A stretch of DNA of 64,000 nucleotides, taken from Stackebrandtia albiflava (GTDB lineage Bacteria; Actinomycetota; Actinomycetes; Mycobacteriales; Micromonosporaceae). Positions 24,891 to 34,999 of the stretch are shown here, one piece after another. Location of the stretch: assembly GCF_007994225.1 (NCBI RefSeq), contig NZ_VLLL01000006.1:1302001-1366000 (forward strand). The letters run 5' to 3'. The stretch's first letter is position 1; each line of letters starts with the position of its first letter. The position numbers were made by a program, and so were the translations under genes. The notes below the pieces were generated by a model. It worked only from the letters and a program-made list of their open reading frames with translations, was not told the DNA's origin and made no database searches.

Positions 24891-24991
24891 GTCCACCACC
24901 ATCCCGATTCCAAGCCTCGCCGACATCGGCCGCCGGACCGGTTGCGTGGCGCGGCCATCGGTCTTTCGGCCGACCCGGCGAATCCGCCGGA

Positions 24992-24997
24992 TAGCGT
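24992..24997 (+). promoter_or_regulatory. Leaderless -10 hexamer (TAGCGT) of the kinase/regulator pair
   Basis: TAGCGT, six bases, then the GTG at 25004; no ribosome site in between. It shares the 24903-24991 intergenic region with the divergent ABC operon. Confidence 0.55.
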
Positions 24998-25003
24998 GGC
25001 GGT

Positions 25004-26185
25004 GTGATCAGCCAAGAGGACGTCCACCGGATCGCCGGGCTGCTGATCCGCGTGGTCCTGGCCGGCGGCCTCGGCGTGTTCGGCCTGTTCGGCGTCTTCG
25101 CGTACGGCGTCACGCCGGATGTGCTCGTCGCGTGCCTGCCCGGATTCGCGGCGATCCTGGTGATCCTCGCCGGGCCGGACCGGGTCCTGCGGCTGGGGAT
25201 CCCCGTCGCCGGGCTGTCGCTGGCGTTGACGCTGTGGGCCATCGTCGCCGGTGACGGCGACCGGGTGCCGATGTGGATGGGCGAGGCCGGCGCGCTGCTC
25301 GTCCTGGTCGCCTGGTCGGTCCGCCGCTGGGACGCCAACGTCGGGCCGGCCGTGGTGACGTCCACGTCGGTGGCGATGCTCGCGATCACGTTGCGTGCCG
25401 CCGACATGGTGGTCATCCTGGCCGTCGGCATGCTGGAGATCATCGGTCTGTCGATAGCCGTGGCCGTCGGGCTTTACCAGCGCAGCCAGGACAAACGCCG
25501 CCAACGGGCACTGGCGGGCGTCCGCCGCGGCGAACGCCTGGAGCTCGCCCGCGACCTGCACGACTTCGTCGCCCACCACGTCACCGGCATCGTGGTCCAG
25601 GCGCAGGCCGCCCAGTACATCCCGCCCGACGACACCGAACGGGCGAGGGAGTCGTTCAAGGCGATCGAGGCGGCCGGGTTGGAGGCGTTGACGTCCATGC
25701 GCCGCCTGGTCGGCGTCCTCCGCGAGGAGGACTCCGGCCCGGGGTCCCGGCCCACCGGTGACCTGGCCGAGATAGCCGAACTCGTCGACCGGTTCAGCGT
25801 CGGAGACGTGTACGCGTCGCTGTACGTGTCGCCGGACCTCGCCGGTCGCGTGCTGCCCCCGGAGGTCGGCGCGACCGCGCACCGCGTCGTCCAGGAGTCC
25901 CTGACCAACATCCGCAAGCACGGCGAGGCGGTCACCACGGTGTGGGTGACGTTGTCGGCGGCCGACGGCGGCCTGGAGGTGACGGTCCGCGACGACGGCC
26001 GCGCCGGCGGTGGCCGGGGCGGGCTCGCCAGGTGGGGCGGCGGATATGGTCTTGCCGGGCTGCGCGAACGGGTCGCCGCGCTCGACGGCGCCCTCAGGGC
26101 GGCACCCCGCCCGGAGGGCGGTTGGGAGGTCGTCGCCTCCATACCCTTCACCGGCACACGTGGCGCGTCGAGAGGAGACACGTGA
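25004..26185 (+). CDS. Sensor histidine kinase (HisKA_3 type)
   Basis: A 393-residue kinase. The N-terminal ~165 residues hold five or six TM helices with very short loops, so there is little extracellular sensor. The phospho-acceptor motif is ELARDLHDFVAHHVTGIVVQ; the HATPase domain has VQESLTNIRKH (N box), VRDDGRAGG (G1) and GYGLAGLRERV (G2). Its stop overlaps the start of the response regulator (GTGA). Divergent from the MacB-type transporter, which it probably controls. Confidence 0.9.
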   Translation: MISQEDVHRIAGLLIRVVLAGGLGVFGLFGVFAYGVTPDVLVACLPGFAAILVILAGPDRVLRLGIPVAGLSLALTLWAIVAGDGDRVPMWMGEAGALLVLVAWSVRRWDANVGPAVVTSTSVAMLAITLRAADMVVILAVGMLEIIGLSIAVAVGLYQRSQDKRRQRALAGVRRGERLELARDLHDFVAHHVTGIVVQAQAAQYIPPDDTERARESFKAIEAAGLEALTSMRRLVGVLREEDSGPGSRPTGDLAEIAELVDRFSVGDVYASLYVSPDLAGRVLPPEVGATAHRVVQESLTNIRKHGEAVTTVWVTLSAADGGLEVTVRDDGRAGGGRGGLARWGGGYGLAGLRERVAALDGALRAAPRPEGGWEVVASIPFTGTRGASRGDT

Positions 26186-26823
26186 CGATTCGGGTTCTGA
26201 TCGCCGACGATCAGCAGATGGTCCGCACCGGGTTCCGGATGATCCTGGACGCGCAACCGGACATCGAGGTGGTGGCCGAGGCCGCCGACGGCGTCGAGGC
26301 GGTCGAGTTGGCGCGCCGCCACCGCCCGGACGTGTGCCTGCTCGACATCCGGATGCCCCGGCAGGACGGTCTCCAGGCGGCCATGCTGCTCGCCGGACCC
26401 GGTGTCGCCGAGCCGCTTCGCGTGGTCATGGTGACGACCTTCGACATGGACGAGTACGTCTACGCGGCGTTGCGCGCCGGTGCGAGCGGCTTCCTACTCA
26501 AGGACGCCGGTCCCGCACTGCTCATCGAGGCGGTGCGCGCCGCCGCCGAGGGCGAGGCCCTGGTGTCACCTGCGATCACCGTCAGGCTCCTGCGCCGGCT
26601 CGCCGCGCCGGCCCGGCCCCAGACGCCGAACCCGCTCAGCGAGCGGGAACTCGACGTCGTGGAACTCGTCGCCCGTGGCCGCACCAATTCCGAGATCGCC
26701 GCCGACCTGTTCCTGTCGGTGTCGACCGTGAAGACGCACCTGGAGTCGGTACGCGCCAAACTCGGCGTCCGTAACCGGGTGGGAATCGCCTCGTGGGCGT
26801 GGGAGAACAAGGTCGTCGGGTGA
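26182..26823 (+). CDS. NarL/LuxR-type response regulator
   Basis: A 213-residue response regulator: receiver with ADDQQMVRTGF, phospho-acceptor Asp in VCLLDIRMPRQD, TTFDMDEYV, FLLKDAG; LuxR-type helix-turn-helix from about 150 (LSERELDVVELVARGRTNSE, VSTVKTHLESVRAKLGVRNR). GTG start with GAGGAG seven bases upstream, overlapping the kinase stop by four bases. Cognate partner of the preceding kinase. Confidence 0.92.
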   Translation: MTIRVLIADDQQMVRTGFRMILDAQPDIEVVAEAADGVEAVELARRHRPDVCLLDIRMPRQDGLQAAMLLAGPGVAEPLRVVMVTTFDMDEYVYAALRAGASGFLLKDAGPALLIEAVRAAAEGEALVSPAITVRLLRRLAAPARPQTPNPLSERELDVVELVARGRTNSEIAADLFLSVSTVKTHLESVRAKLGVRNRVGIASWAWENKVVG

Positions 26824-26826
26824 GCC

Positions 26827-27348
26827 TCAGGGCTGCGGCCCGACCACCCCCAGCGCCCACACCAGCACGAACACCACGCCCATGATCCCGACGAGGATCG
26901 CCACGGTGGCTGCGACCCTCGCCACCGAGATGAACGAGGCGTCGGCGGGTTCACCCGGCCGGGGCGGTTCGGGCCGCGGAACCGGTCCACCGGCACCGGG
27001 GGCGTCCGGCGCGTCGTCCTCCTCTTCGGTGAACCCGTTGAACCGCCGTGAGAAGTCCGTCTGGGCGCCGCCGCGCCGACCCGGCGGGCGGAAACCGTCC
27101 GGCCGGCCACGGCCAGGATCCGGCCGATGATCGTCGTCCCGCCACGCCGGCGGTTCCGGTTCGGGCGGGAGCGGCCGGGACGTCGGAGGCTCGACGTCGA
27201 TCCGCAGTTCACCGGGCCGCCGCGCCGGTGGACGCCACCGGGTGTGCGGGTCACCGGGTGTGTCCGGCGGATTCCCGGGATGAGACCGGTCGGGTGGCGG
27301 CCACTGCGGAGGGGAGTCGTAGTCGTGGGGGTCGGGCCGGGGGCTCAT
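26827..27348 (-). CDS. Proline-rich protein with a C-terminal membrane anchor
   Basis: A 173-residue protein. Residues 1-95 are a disordered Pro/Arg/Asp-rich tail ([29 protein letters not shown]); then an acidic stretch ([16 protein letters not shown]) and one C-terminal TM helix ([20 protein letters not shown]) near 140-165. Similar small anchored proteins precede argS in related genomes, which suggests a conserved position, but no function is known. It is divergent from argS. The ATG at 27348 is preferred over an upstream in-frame ATG because the sequence before it lies in the shared promoter region. Confidence 0.65.
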   Translation of the reverse strand: MSPRPDPHDYDSPPQWPPPDRSHPGNPPDTPGDPHTRWRPPARRPGELRIDVEPPTSRPLPPEPEPPAWRDDDHRPDPGRGRPDGFRPPGRRGGAQTDFSRRFNGFTEEEDDAPDAPGAGGPVPRPEPPRPGEPADASFISVARVAATVAILVGIMGVVFVLVWALGVVGPQP

Positions 27349-27526
27349 GGTCGGTCGAGGCTCCTCGCGGAGAGGGGTCGTCGCGGCGGTCGGGGAACCG
27401 GCGCGGGAACACGGACGCACACGCGTCGGGAACAAGAATATGCGGCGTACGTCACTCCCGGGGACGCCCGGTGTCCCGCCTGGTGGACGCGCCGTCGCGC
27501 GCCGAAGCCCCCGGCGAGCGGCCCGT

Positions 27527-27532
27527 TACGAT
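27527..27532 (+). promoter_or_regulatory. Leaderless -10 hexamer (TACGAT) of argS
   Basis: TACGAT, seven bases, then the GTG at 27540; no ribosome site. The 190 bases upstream show no other feature. Confidence 0.5.
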
Positions 27533-27539
27533 GGCGTGC

Positions 27540-29192
27540 GTGACTCCAGAGACTCTCGCCGACAAGGTGCTGACCGCCGCCGACGCGGCCTTTTCCACCG
27601 CCGGGCTGGACACCGGTGTGCTGCCCGAGACGACGAGCGTGGAGCGACCCCGAAATCCCGAACACGGCGACTACGCCTCGAACCTGTCACTTCAGGTCGC
27701 CAAGCGGGTCGGCCGGCCCCCCCGGGAGGTCGCCGAACTGATCGCCGCCCGGTTGCGTGAGGTCCCCGGTGTTGCCGGAGTCGACGTCGCCGGTCCCGGC
27801 TTCCTCAACATCAGGCTCGCCGCCGACGCCACCGGCGTCATCGCCGGTCAGGTCGTCGCCGCCGGAGACGCCTACGGCCACAACGACAGCATGGCCGGTC
27901 ACCGGCTCAACCTGGAGTTCGTGTCCGCCAACCCCGTCGGGCCCGTCCACATCGGTTCCGTCCGGTGGGCGGCGGTGGGCGACGCGCTCGCCCGGGTGCT
28001 TCGCGCCTCCGGCGCGGACGTCGCCACCGAGTACTACTTCAACGACGCCGGCGTCCAGATCGACCACTTCACGGCCTCGCTGCTGGCGGCGGCCAAGGGT
28101 GAACCCACGCCCGAGAACGGCTACGTCGGCGGCTACATCACCGACCTGGCGCGTCAGGTGGTCGCCGACCACCCCGGTGTCCTGGAGTCCCCCGACGCCT
28201 CCGAGGTGTTCCGGACCGAGGGCATCGCGCTCATGTTCGCCGAGATCCGTGAATCACTCGCCAGGTTCGGCGTCCACTTCGACGTCTACTTCAACGAGAA
28301 GGACCTGCACGACCGGGGGGAACTCGACGCCGCCCTCCAACGGCTGCGCGACCAGGGCCGGGTCTTCGAGGCGGACGGCGCCACGTGGCTGCGCACCACC
28401 GACTTCGGTGACGACAAGGACCGGGTGCTGCGCAAGTCCGACGGCCAGTGGACGTACTTCGCGGCCGACTGCGCCTACTACCTCGACAAGCGGCAGCGCG
28501 GCTTCGACAGGGTCGTCATCATGCTCGGCGCCGACCACCACGGCTACATCGGCCGGATGCGGGCCATGGCGGCGTGCTTCGGCGACGACCCCCAGACCCA
28601 CCTGGAGATCCTGATCGGGCAGATGGTGAACCTGCTCCGGGACGGCGAGCCGGTCAAGATGAGCAAACGCGCCGGCACCTTCGTCACCCTGGACGACCTG
28701 GTCGAGGCGATCGGCGCCGACGCGGGACGCTACGCGCTGGCCCGTTACTCCAGCGACTCCACCATCGACCTCGACCTCGACCTGTGGACGAAGGCCAGCA
28801 GCGAGAACCCGGTCTACTACGTCCAGTACGCGTACTCCCGTATCTCCTCCCTGCTGCGCAACGCCGCGGAACTGGGCCTGAGCCGCGGCGACGACTACGA
28901 CGCGTCGCTGCTGTCCCACCCGAGGGAGTCCGACCTGCTCAAGCAGCTCGCCGAGTTCCCCGCGGTCGTCGCGGCCGCCGCGGAGCTGCGTGAACCGCAC
29001 CGGATCGCCCGCTACGCCGAGGACCTCGCCGGCACCTACCACCGGTTCTACGAGGCGTGCCGGGTCCTGCCGCGTGGCGACGACGAGTTCACCGCCACCG
29101 GCGCCGCCCGGCTGTGGGCCGTGGAGGCTACCCGGGTCGTACTCGCCAACGCGCTGGGCCTGCTGGGAGTCTCCGCACCGGAGAAGATGTGA
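27540..29192 (+). CDS. argS: Arginyl-tRNA synthetase
   Basis: A 550-residue class I synthetase that charges tRNA-Arg. The N-terminal Arg_tRNA_synt_N domain covers the first ~90 residues ([16 protein letters not shown]); the HIGH-type motif is [20 protein letters not shown] (HIGS near residue 136-139); the KMSKS-type motif is [16 protein letters not shown] at about 373; the DALR anticodon-binding domain ends the protein ([17 protein letters not shown]). Length is standard. The leaderless GTG at 27540 is preferred; an ATG at 27531 would add three residues. It heads the argS-lysA-hom-thrC run. Confidence 0.96.
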   Translation: MTPETLADKVLTAADAAFSTAGLDTGVLPETTSVERPRNPEHGDYASNLSLQVAKRVGRPPREVAELIAARLREVPGVAGVDVAGPGFLNIRLAADATGVIAGQVVAAGDAYGHNDSMAGHRLNLEFVSANPVGPVHIGSVRWAAVGDALARVLRASGADVATEYYFNDAGVQIDHFTASLLAAAKGEPTPENGYVGGYITDLARQVVADHPGVLESPDASEVFRTEGIALMFAEIRESLARFGVHFDVYFNEKDLHDRGELDAALQRLRDQGRVFEADGATWLRTTDFGDDKDRVLRKSDGQWTYFAADCAYYLDKRQRGFDRVVIMLGADHHGYIGRMRAMAACFGDDPQTHLEILIGQMVNLLRDGEPVKMSKRAGTFVTLDDLVEAIGADAGRYALARYSSDSTIDLDLDLWTKASSENPVYYVQYAYSRISSLLRNAAELGLSRGDDYDASLLSHPRESDLLKQLAEFPAVVAAAAELREPHRIARYAEDLAGTYHRFYEACRVLPRGDDEFTATGAARLWAVEATRVVLANALGLLGVSAPEKM

Positions 29193-29220
29193 ACCGCCGA
29201 CCCGGGGAAGGGGAACGCTG

Positions 29221-30627
29221 ATGCGCGCACACGAGGCCGGTGCGATCCACGGCGAGTACGGGCACAGTCCCTCGTGGCTGCGCCCGCCCGTCGACGTCAA
29301 CGACCTGCTGCCGCAACTGTGGGCGCGCACGGTCAGGCGCGGTGACGACGGGTACCTGCAGGTCGGCGGCGTGTCCGTGGCCGCGCTCGCCGAGGAGTTC
29401 GGGACACCGGCGTACATCGTCGACGAGGCCGACTTCCGGCATCGGCTCGCGGAGTTCCGCGACGCGTTCGCCGAGGCGTTCGGGCCGGGCTCCGGCCAGG
29501 TCTACTACGCGGGTAAGGCGTTCCTGTGCAAGGCGGTCGCGCGCTGGGTGGCCGAGGCCGGTGTCAACCTCGACGTCTGCACCGAGGGCGAGCTCGCGGT
29601 GGCGCTGGCGGCCGGGTTCCCCGCCGAACGCCTCACCTTCCACGGCAACAACAAGTCCGGCGCGGAACTGGCCGCCGCGCTGCGTGCCGGTGTCGGCAGG
29701 ATCGTCCTGGACTCCTTCGACGAGATCGACCGGCTCACCGGCCTGGCCCGCGACACCGGCAGCACTCCCGACGTGCTGATCCGCACGAAGGTGGGCGTGG
29801 AGGCGCACACCCACGAGTACATCGCCACCGCCCACGAGGACCAGAAGTTCGGCATGTCGCTGCCGTCGGCGGCCGAGGCGGCCCGCCGCGTCATCGGTGA
29901 CGGCGTGTTGCGGCTGCGCGGCCTGCACTCCCACATCGGTTCGCAGATCTTCGACACCACCGCGTTCGAGGTCGCGGCCCGCCGCGTCATCGGACTCCAC
30001 CAGCGCATCCAGGCCGAGCACGACGTCACGCTGCCGCAACTGTGCCTGGGCGGCGGATTCGGCATGGCCTACACCACACAGGACGATCCGGCGTCGCCCG
30101 CCGCGCTGGCCGGTGAACTGCGCAAGATCGTCGACCACGAGTGCGCCGCCCTGGGGATCCCGGTCCCGGTGATCTCGGTCGAACCGGGCCGGGCGATCTG
30201 CGGTCCGTCCACATTCACCCTCTACCGGGTCGGGACGGTCAAGCCCGTCGACCTGGACGGAGGACGGGTGCGTTCCTACGTCAGCGTCGACGGAGGGATG
30301 AGCGACAACCTGCGGACCGCGCTGTACGACGCCTCGTACAGCGCCACACTGGCCTCCCGCACGTCGGACGCGGCACCGGTCCTGGCCCGGATCGTTGGCA
30401 AGCACTGCGAATCCGGCGACATCGTCGTCAAGGACGAGTTCCTGCCCGCCGACGTCACCCCCGGCGACCTCGTCGCCGTACCCGGTACCGGCGCGTACTG
30501 CCGCAGCATGGCCAGCAACTACAACCACGTGCCCAGGCCCCCCGTCATCGCCGTAGCCGACGGCCGGGCCCGGGTCGTCGTCCGCCGCGAGTCGGTGGAC
30601 GACCTGTTGCGACTGGATGTGGGATAG
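29221..30627 (+). CDS. lysA: Diaminopimelate decarboxylase
   Basis: A 468-residue PLP enzyme that decarboxylates meso-diaminopimelate to lysine. PLP-binding lysine is in VYYAGKAFLCKAV; other family blocks are LHSHIGSQIF, LGGGFGMAYT, VEPGRAICGP and the active-site Cys in KHCESGDIV. The N-terminal ~45 residues (HSPSWLRPPVDVNDL) are the extension usual in actinobacteria. Starts at 29221 with AAGGGG upstream. It lies 28 bases after argS and 3 bases before hom, so these genes form one transcription unit. Confidence 0.96.
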   Translation: MRAHEAGAIHGEYGHSPSWLRPPVDVNDLLPQLWARTVRRGDDGYLQVGGVSVAALAEEFGTPAYIVDEADFRHRLAEFRDAFAEAFGPGSGQVYYAGKAFLCKAVARWVAEAGVNLDVCTEGELAVALAAGFPAERLTFHGNNKSGAELAAALRAGVGRIVLDSFDEIDRLTGLARDTGSTPDVLIRTKVGVEAHTHEYIATAHEDQKFGMSLPSAAEAARRVIGDGVLRLRGLHSHIGSQIFDTTAFEVAARRVIGLHQRIQAEHDVTLPQLCLGGGFGMAYTTQDDPASPAALAGELRKIVDHECAALGIPVPVISVEPGRAICGPSTFTLYRVGTVKPVDLDGGRVRSYVSVDGGMSDNLRTALYDASYSATLASRTSDAAPVLARIVGKHCESGDIVVKDEFLPADVTPGDLVAVPGTGAYCRSMASNYNHVPRPPVIAVADGRARVVVRRESVDDLLRLDVG

Positions 30628-30630
30628 ACC

Positions 30631-31908
30631 GTGAGACTGGCACTGCTCGGCTGCGGGACGGTCGGGTCCGAGGTGGTGCGGCTGCTGCACGACCAGGCCG
30701 ACGACCTCACCGCGAGAATCGGGGAACCGCTGGAGATCGCCGGTATCGCGGTGCGCCGCGCCGGTCGTGACCGGGGTGACCTGCCGGTGTCCGCCGACCT
30801 GTTCACCACCGACGCCGACGCGCTCGTCGCCCGCGACGACGTCGACATCGTCGTGGAGGTCGTCGGCGGCATCGAACCGGCCCGGTCCTGGATCACCGCC
30901 GCCCTGCGCGCCGGGAAGGCCGTGGTCACCGCCAACAAGACCCTGCTGGCCGAGGACGGCGCGACCCTGCACGCCGCCGCCGCCGAGGGAGGCGCCGACC
31001 TGTACTACGAGGCGGCGGTGGCCGGGGCGATCCCGTTGCTGCGCCCGCTTCGCGAATCCCTCCACGGTGACTCGATCTCCGCCGTCATGGGCATCGTCAA
31101 CGGCACCACCAACTACATCCTGTCCAGGATGACCGACACCGGTTCCGGGTTCGCCGAGTCCCTGCAGGAGGCGAGCGACCTCGGATACGCCGAAGCCGAC
31201 CCCACGGCCGACGTCGAGGGGTTCGACGCCGCCGCCAAGGCCGCCATCCTCGCCTCGCTCGCCTTCCACTCCCGGGTGACCGTCACCGACGTGTACCGGG
31301 AGGGCATCACCGAGGTCACCGCCGCCGACGTCGCTTCGGCGGCCCAGATGGGTTGCGTGGTGAAACTGCTGTGCATCGCCGCCCGCGACGGCGACTCCAT
31401 CAGCGTCCGGGTCCACCCCGCGATGATCCCCCGGGAGCATCCGCTGGCGGGAGTCGGCGGCGCCTACAACGCGGTGTTCGTGCAGGCCAGGGCCGCCGGC
31501 CAGTTGATGTTCTACGGCGCGGGGGCCGGCGGTACCCCCACCGCGTCGGCGGTGCTGGGCGACCTGGTCGCCGTCGCCCGCAACCGCCGCGGCGGCGCGC
31601 TCCCCGTCACCGACTCCGCCTACGCCGACCTCCCGGTCCGCCGCATGGGCGACGTCGTCACCCGGTACCACGTCAGTCTCGACGTCGACGACGAACCCGG
31701 CGTGCTGGCCGAGGTCGCCTCGGTGTTCGCGGCCCACCGGGTCAGCATGCGCACCGTGCGGCAGTCCGGCCGCGGTGACGAGGCCGTACTCGTCGCCGTC
31801 ACCCACACCGCCACCGACGCGCAACTGTCGGCCACGGTCGAGGATCTGGTGAAGCTTCCCGCGGTGCGGCGGGTGGCCAGTGTCATGCGAGTCGAAGGAG
31901 AACCATGA
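30631..31908 (+). CDS. hom: Homoserine dehydrogenase
   Basis: A 425-residue enzyme converting aspartate semialdehyde to homoserine. N-terminal Rossmann fold [17 protein letters not shown]; the NGTTNYIL substrate block; [19 protein letters not shown]; and a C-terminal ACT domain from about residue 345 ([20 protein letters not shown]) that normally mediates threonine feedback. GTG start; the stop overlaps the thrC start by four bases (ATGA). Confidence 0.96.
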   Translation: MRLALLGCGTVGSEVVRLLHDQADDLTARIGEPLEIAGIAVRRAGRDRGDLPVSADLFTTDADALVARDDVDIVVEVVGGIEPARSWITAALRAGKAVVTANKTLLAEDGATLHAAAAEGGADLYYEAAVAGAIPLLRPLRESLHGDSISAVMGIVNGTTNYILSRMTDTGSGFAESLQEASDLGYAEADPTADVEGFDAAAKAAILASLAFHSRVTVTDVYREGITEVTAADVASAAQMGCVVKLLCIAARDGDSISVRVHPAMIPREHPLAGVGGAYNAVFVQARAAGQLMFYGAGAGGTPTASAVLGDLVAVARNRRGGALPVTDSAYADLPVRRMGDVVTRYHVSLDVDDEPGVLAEVASVFAAHRVSMRTVRQSGRGDEAVLVAVTHTATDAQLSATVEDLVKLPAVRRVASVMRVEGEP

Positions 31909-32957
31909 AGGCATGGCGGGGCCTGATCGAGGAGTTCCGCGACCGGTTGCCGGTCGGGCCCGACACTCCCGTGATCACGCTGCGAGAGGGCGGCACACCG
32001 CTGCTGCCCGCACCGATGCTGTCGCAACGGACCGGTTGCGACGTCTACCTGAAGGTGGAGGGCGCCAACCCGACCGGGTCGTTCAAGGACCGGGGCATGA
32101 CGGTGGCGGTGTCGAAGGCCGTCGAGGCGGGGGCCAAGGCCGTCATCTGCGCCTCGACCGGCAACACCTCCGCGTCCGCCGCGGCCTACGCGGCACGGGC
32201 CGGCATCACCTGCGCGGTCCTGGTGCCGAACGGCAAGATCGCCCTGGGGAAACTCGCCCAGGCGCTCGTCCACGGCGCGCGACTGCTGCAACTGGAGGGC
32301 AACTTCGACGACTGCCTGGCGGTGGCGTCGAAACTCGCGATCGACTACCCGGTGTCGCTGGTGAACTCGGTCAACCCGCACCGGTTGGAGGGGCAGAAGA
32401 CCGCCGCGCTGGAGGTCGTCGCGGCGCTCGGCGACGCGCCCGACGTCCACTGTCTACCCGTGGGCAACGCGGGCAACATCACCGCCTACTGGATGGGATA
32501 CCAGGAGGAGGCCGACTCCGGGGCGGCGAGCCGCCGACCCAGGATGCTGGGCGTACAGGCGTCCGGTGCCGCCCCGATCGTGACCGGGCAGGTGGTGACG
32601 GAACCGCAGACCATCGCCACCGCCATCCGGATCGGCAACCCCGCGAGCTGGACCAGGGCGCTCGACGCCCGCGACCGGTCCGGCGGGCAGATCATCGCCG
32701 TCACCGACCGCGACATCCACGCCGCGTACCTGCTGTTGGCGCGGAGCGAGGGCGTGTTCGTCGAACTGGCCAGTGCCGCCAGCGTCGCCGGACTGCTCGC
32801 CTCGGTAGCCGCGGGCACCGTGACCGCCGGGTCCACGGTGGTCTGCACGGTCACCGGACACGGTCTGAAGGACCCCGACTGGGCGGTCTCCACCGCACCC
32901 CGGCCCGAGACCATCCCGGTGGACGCCGCGGCGGCCGCGCGGGCGCTCGGGCTGTGA
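31905..32957 (+). CDS. thrC: Threonine synthase
   Basis: A 350-residue PLP enzyme converting O-phosphohomoserine to threonine. The PLP lysine is in [13 protein letters not shown]; the phosphate-binding loop is [13 protein letters not shown]; substrate-binding [16 protein letters not shown]. Length and layout match the short class of actinobacterial enzymes. It is the last gene of the run: a terminator follows, and the usual partner thrB (homoserine kinase) is not adjacent and not in this window. Confidence 0.95.
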   Translation: MKAWRGLIEEFRDRLPVGPDTPVITLREGGTPLLPAPMLSQRTGCDVYLKVEGANPTGSFKDRGMTVAVSKAVEAGAKAVICASTGNTSASAAAYAARAGITCAVLVPNGKIALGKLAQALVHGARLLQLEGNFDDCLAVASKLAIDYPVSLVNSVNPHRLEGQKTAALEVVAALGDAPDVHCLPVGNAGNITAYWMGYQEEADSGAASRRPRMLGVQASGAAPIVTGQVVTEPQTIATAIRIGNPASWTRALDARDRSGGQIIAVTDRDIHAAYLLLARSEGVFVELASAASVAGLLASVAAGTVTAGSTVVCTVTGHGLKDPDWAVSTAPRPETIPVDAAAAARALGL

Positions 32958-32971
32958 CCGGGTTTCACGCC

Positions 32972-32993
32972 CGGCGGTGAACGTCCACCGCCG
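32972..32993. terminator. Bidirectional terminator between thrC and the roadblock operon
   Basis: Eight-base arms CGGCGGTG (32972-32979) and CACCGCCG (32986-32993) with a six-base loop, 15 bases after the thrC stop and just beyond the convergent roadblock gene's stop. Confidence 0.65.
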
Positions 32994-32999
32994 CGACGG

Positions 33000-33422
33000 T
33001 CAACGGATCTTCGGGATCTGGCCGGTGTTCGTCAACGCCTCGTCCAGCAGCGGACGCACCTGCGCCGCGAAGTGCCCGATCTCGTAACCGAGCTGTTCAC
33101 GGCTGCACTCCGACACCGCCAGCAGCGACAGGCAGATCTGCGGCCCCACCGGTGCCGCCAACAGCAGACCCTCGGCCATCTCGACCATGATCTGCGTGGC
33201 GGTGCCGGTGTTCATCACGTTGCCCGCGCCTTCGGCGATCGACAACATGCCCGCGCCGATGCTCGCCAGTTGCAGCGCGCGTTCCCTCGGCAGGCCCGTC
33301 GACATCGCCAACGGCATCCCGTCGACACTCACCAGGACCGCGTGCGACAGGCCGGGAGTGCGCGCCACCAGCGACGCCAGCAGCATGCTCAACGAGCGTT
33401 CGTAGACACCCAGGTCAGTCAA
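33000..33422 (-). CDS. Roadblock/LC7 domain protein
   Basis: A 140-residue roadblock protein of the MglB/CvnB type: GVYERSLSMLLASLVARTPG, AVLVSVDGMPLAMS, LQLASIGAGMLSIAEG, then MVEMAEGLLLAAPVGPQIC. By family knowledge such proteins dimerise and act as GTPase-activating partners or scaffolds, usually in conservons beside a sensor kinase-like CvnA, a DUF742 protein and a small GTPase. Here none of those three is adjacent; instead the partner is the large protein of 33438-34916. The start is a TTG; there is no better start. The gap to the upstream gene is 15 bases. Confidence 0.85.
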   Translation of the reverse strand: MTDLGVYERSLSMLLASLVARTPGLSHAVLVSVDGMPLAMSTGLPRERALQLASIGAGMLSIAEGAGNVMNTGTATQIMVEMAEGLLLAAPVGPQICLSLLAVSECSREQLGYEIGHFAAQVRPLLDEALTNTGQIPKIR

Positions 33423-33437
33423 CTCGCCGCACCGTCC

Positions 33438-34916
33438 TCATCGGGTACCGGCACCGACGGTTTCACGTCGTGCCCTGGTCCAACCGCGGAAGTAACCGGC
33501 CGTCCGGGAGGCCAGCGTCGACGCGTCCCGCTTGATCGGCGCGGGCTTGCCCTCGCCGAGGATCGCCGAACCCGGAACCAGGTTGGCCTGCGGAACCCGG
33601 CGCGGCAACCCACTGCCGGTGGATTCGTTCGGGGTGTTCTGACTGGTGGCCGCCGCCGCGGCGGCACGCCAACCGGCGTCGGCCGGGGTCCAGTCGTCGT
33701 CGGGGGAGTCCACGGCGGCCGGCCCCTGGAACCACGCCGACCGGGCCTGGCTGAAGATCAGCAGGTCGTCGTCCTCGGCGTCGAGGTCGGTCACCGGGAC
33801 CGACAACAGGTCCGGCCCCGAGGGCGCACTCGACGACGGCGTCAGGCGCTCGGTCAACGGCTCCACGAACGAGGGGGGCTCCGGCATGCGCGGGAACCCG
33901 TGCGACGGGGTCATCGGCTCGGCGACGTCACCGGGCACCGGGATCGTCAACGGTTCCTCGTGCGGCGGTGTCATCTCCGGCCGGGACGGCAACGGGTCGG
34001 GAGGGGGCGGCGACGAGTAGACCCGGGGCGGCTCCGACTGCCGGGGCGGTTCGGGTTGCCGGGGCGGCTCGGGGCGGCGCCGTCGCCGGTTCAGTTCCAC
34101 CACGGGGGTCTCGGTAGTGGGTTGCCCTAGCGGCGTGGGTTCCGGTTCGCGCGGGACCCGTCGGCGCGGCGGGCGCAGTTGCCGGGTCATGGCCTCGGCG
34201 AGCGCGTCCAGCGAACGGTCGCAGGACTCGACCATGTCGATGGCCGCCACGATGGCCTCGGCGACACCCGGCTCGGAATCGGTCTTCATCGACTGCGCGA
34301 CCTCGCCGAGCGACTGCACCAGCGAACCCACGGTCCGGGGATCGGCGACCGAACGCAGCCTCCCGGCCAACTCGGAGGCGTCGGCGTGGGCGGCGTCGGC
34401 GGGATCGGGCAACGCCCGCAACACGGCGAGGGCGTCGTCGTCGGTCGGGTCGTCCCAGGCCGTCAACACCGCCGGGTGACACTGCCGCAACAGTTCGGTG
34501 AGGCCGCCGCGCGCGTGGTGACGCGAACCCACCAGGGCGTGCGCGGCACCCAGTACCCGGCGCAGCGTCGCGGTGCTGGCGGCGCCTCCCACCATGGTGG
34601 GCAGGGACCCGCCGGACAGGGAACGCGCGATGTGGACGGCGATCTCCAGGCCGTCCTCGGTGCCGTCGGGCCGGGGGGCGTCCGTCGCCACCTGCTGCCC
34701 GGCCGTGGCGGCCAGCCGGAGAAGCTGCAGTGTGCTGCCGTCGTCTGCGACCGCGATCCCGGGAAGCTCGGCGTGCCGGATCCACATGTGGCACAACGCC
34801 AGGTAACCGTGTGGATCGTCGGTCACCTCGGCGGTGGCCACGACACCACCGCGTTCGTTGACCAGGGCCGCCGCGACCGCCTCGTCGACGCTCGCCAGTC
34901 CGCAGAATATCCGCAC
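33438..34916 (-). CDS. Large protein with degenerate IS110-like N-domain and Pro-rich tail, partner of roadblock protein
   Basis: A 492-residue protein. Residues 1-85 (IFCGLASVDEAVAAALVNER, ATAEVTDDPHGYLALC, GIAVADDGSTLQLLRLAATA) follow the plan of the RuvC-like N-domain of IS110 transposases, but the first catalytic Asp position reads Ala (GLAS for GID) and the conserved Glu of the second strand reads Asp (AVADDGS). Residues ~120-255 are helical (DALAEAMTRQLR). The remainder is low-complexity: short PEPPRQ repeats, EPLT segments, and a C-terminal WFQGPAAVDSPDDDWTPADA motif. GTG start with AGAGGAG upstream. It is the first gene of an operon with the roadblock gene. Probably a domesticated, non-catalytic transposase fold acting as a scaffold; low certainty. 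Confidence 0.55.
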   Translation of the reverse strand: MRIFCGLASVDEAVAAALVNERGGVVATAEVTDDPHGYLALCHMWIRHAELPGIAVADDGSTLQLLRLAATAGQQVATDAPRPDGTEDGLEIAVHIARSLSGGSLPTMVGGAASTATLRRVLGAAHALVGSRHHARGGLTELLRQCHPAVLTAWDDPTDDDALAVLRALPDPADAAHADASELAGRLRSVADPRTVGSLVQSLGEVAQSMKTDSEPGVAEAIVAAIDMVESCDRSLDALAEAMTRQLRPPRRRVPREPEPTPLGQPTTETPVVELNRRRRRPEPPRQPEPPRQSEPPRVYSSPPPPDPLPSRPEMTPPHEEPLTIPVPGDVAEPMTPSHGFPRMPEPPSFVEPLTERLTPSSSAPSGPDLLSVPVTDLDAEDDDLLIFSQARSAWFQGPAAVDSPDDDWTPADAGWRAAAAAATSQNTPNESTGSGLPRRVPQANLVPGSAILGEGKPAPIKRDASTLASRTAGYFRGWTRARRETVGAGTR

Positions 34917-34999
34917 TGTGCCGTGCTCCTCTCAGCCGCCGCGTGAACGGTACACGCCCAAGGCGACAAACCGTCAGCCTCGATGTTCCCGCATGAGGG

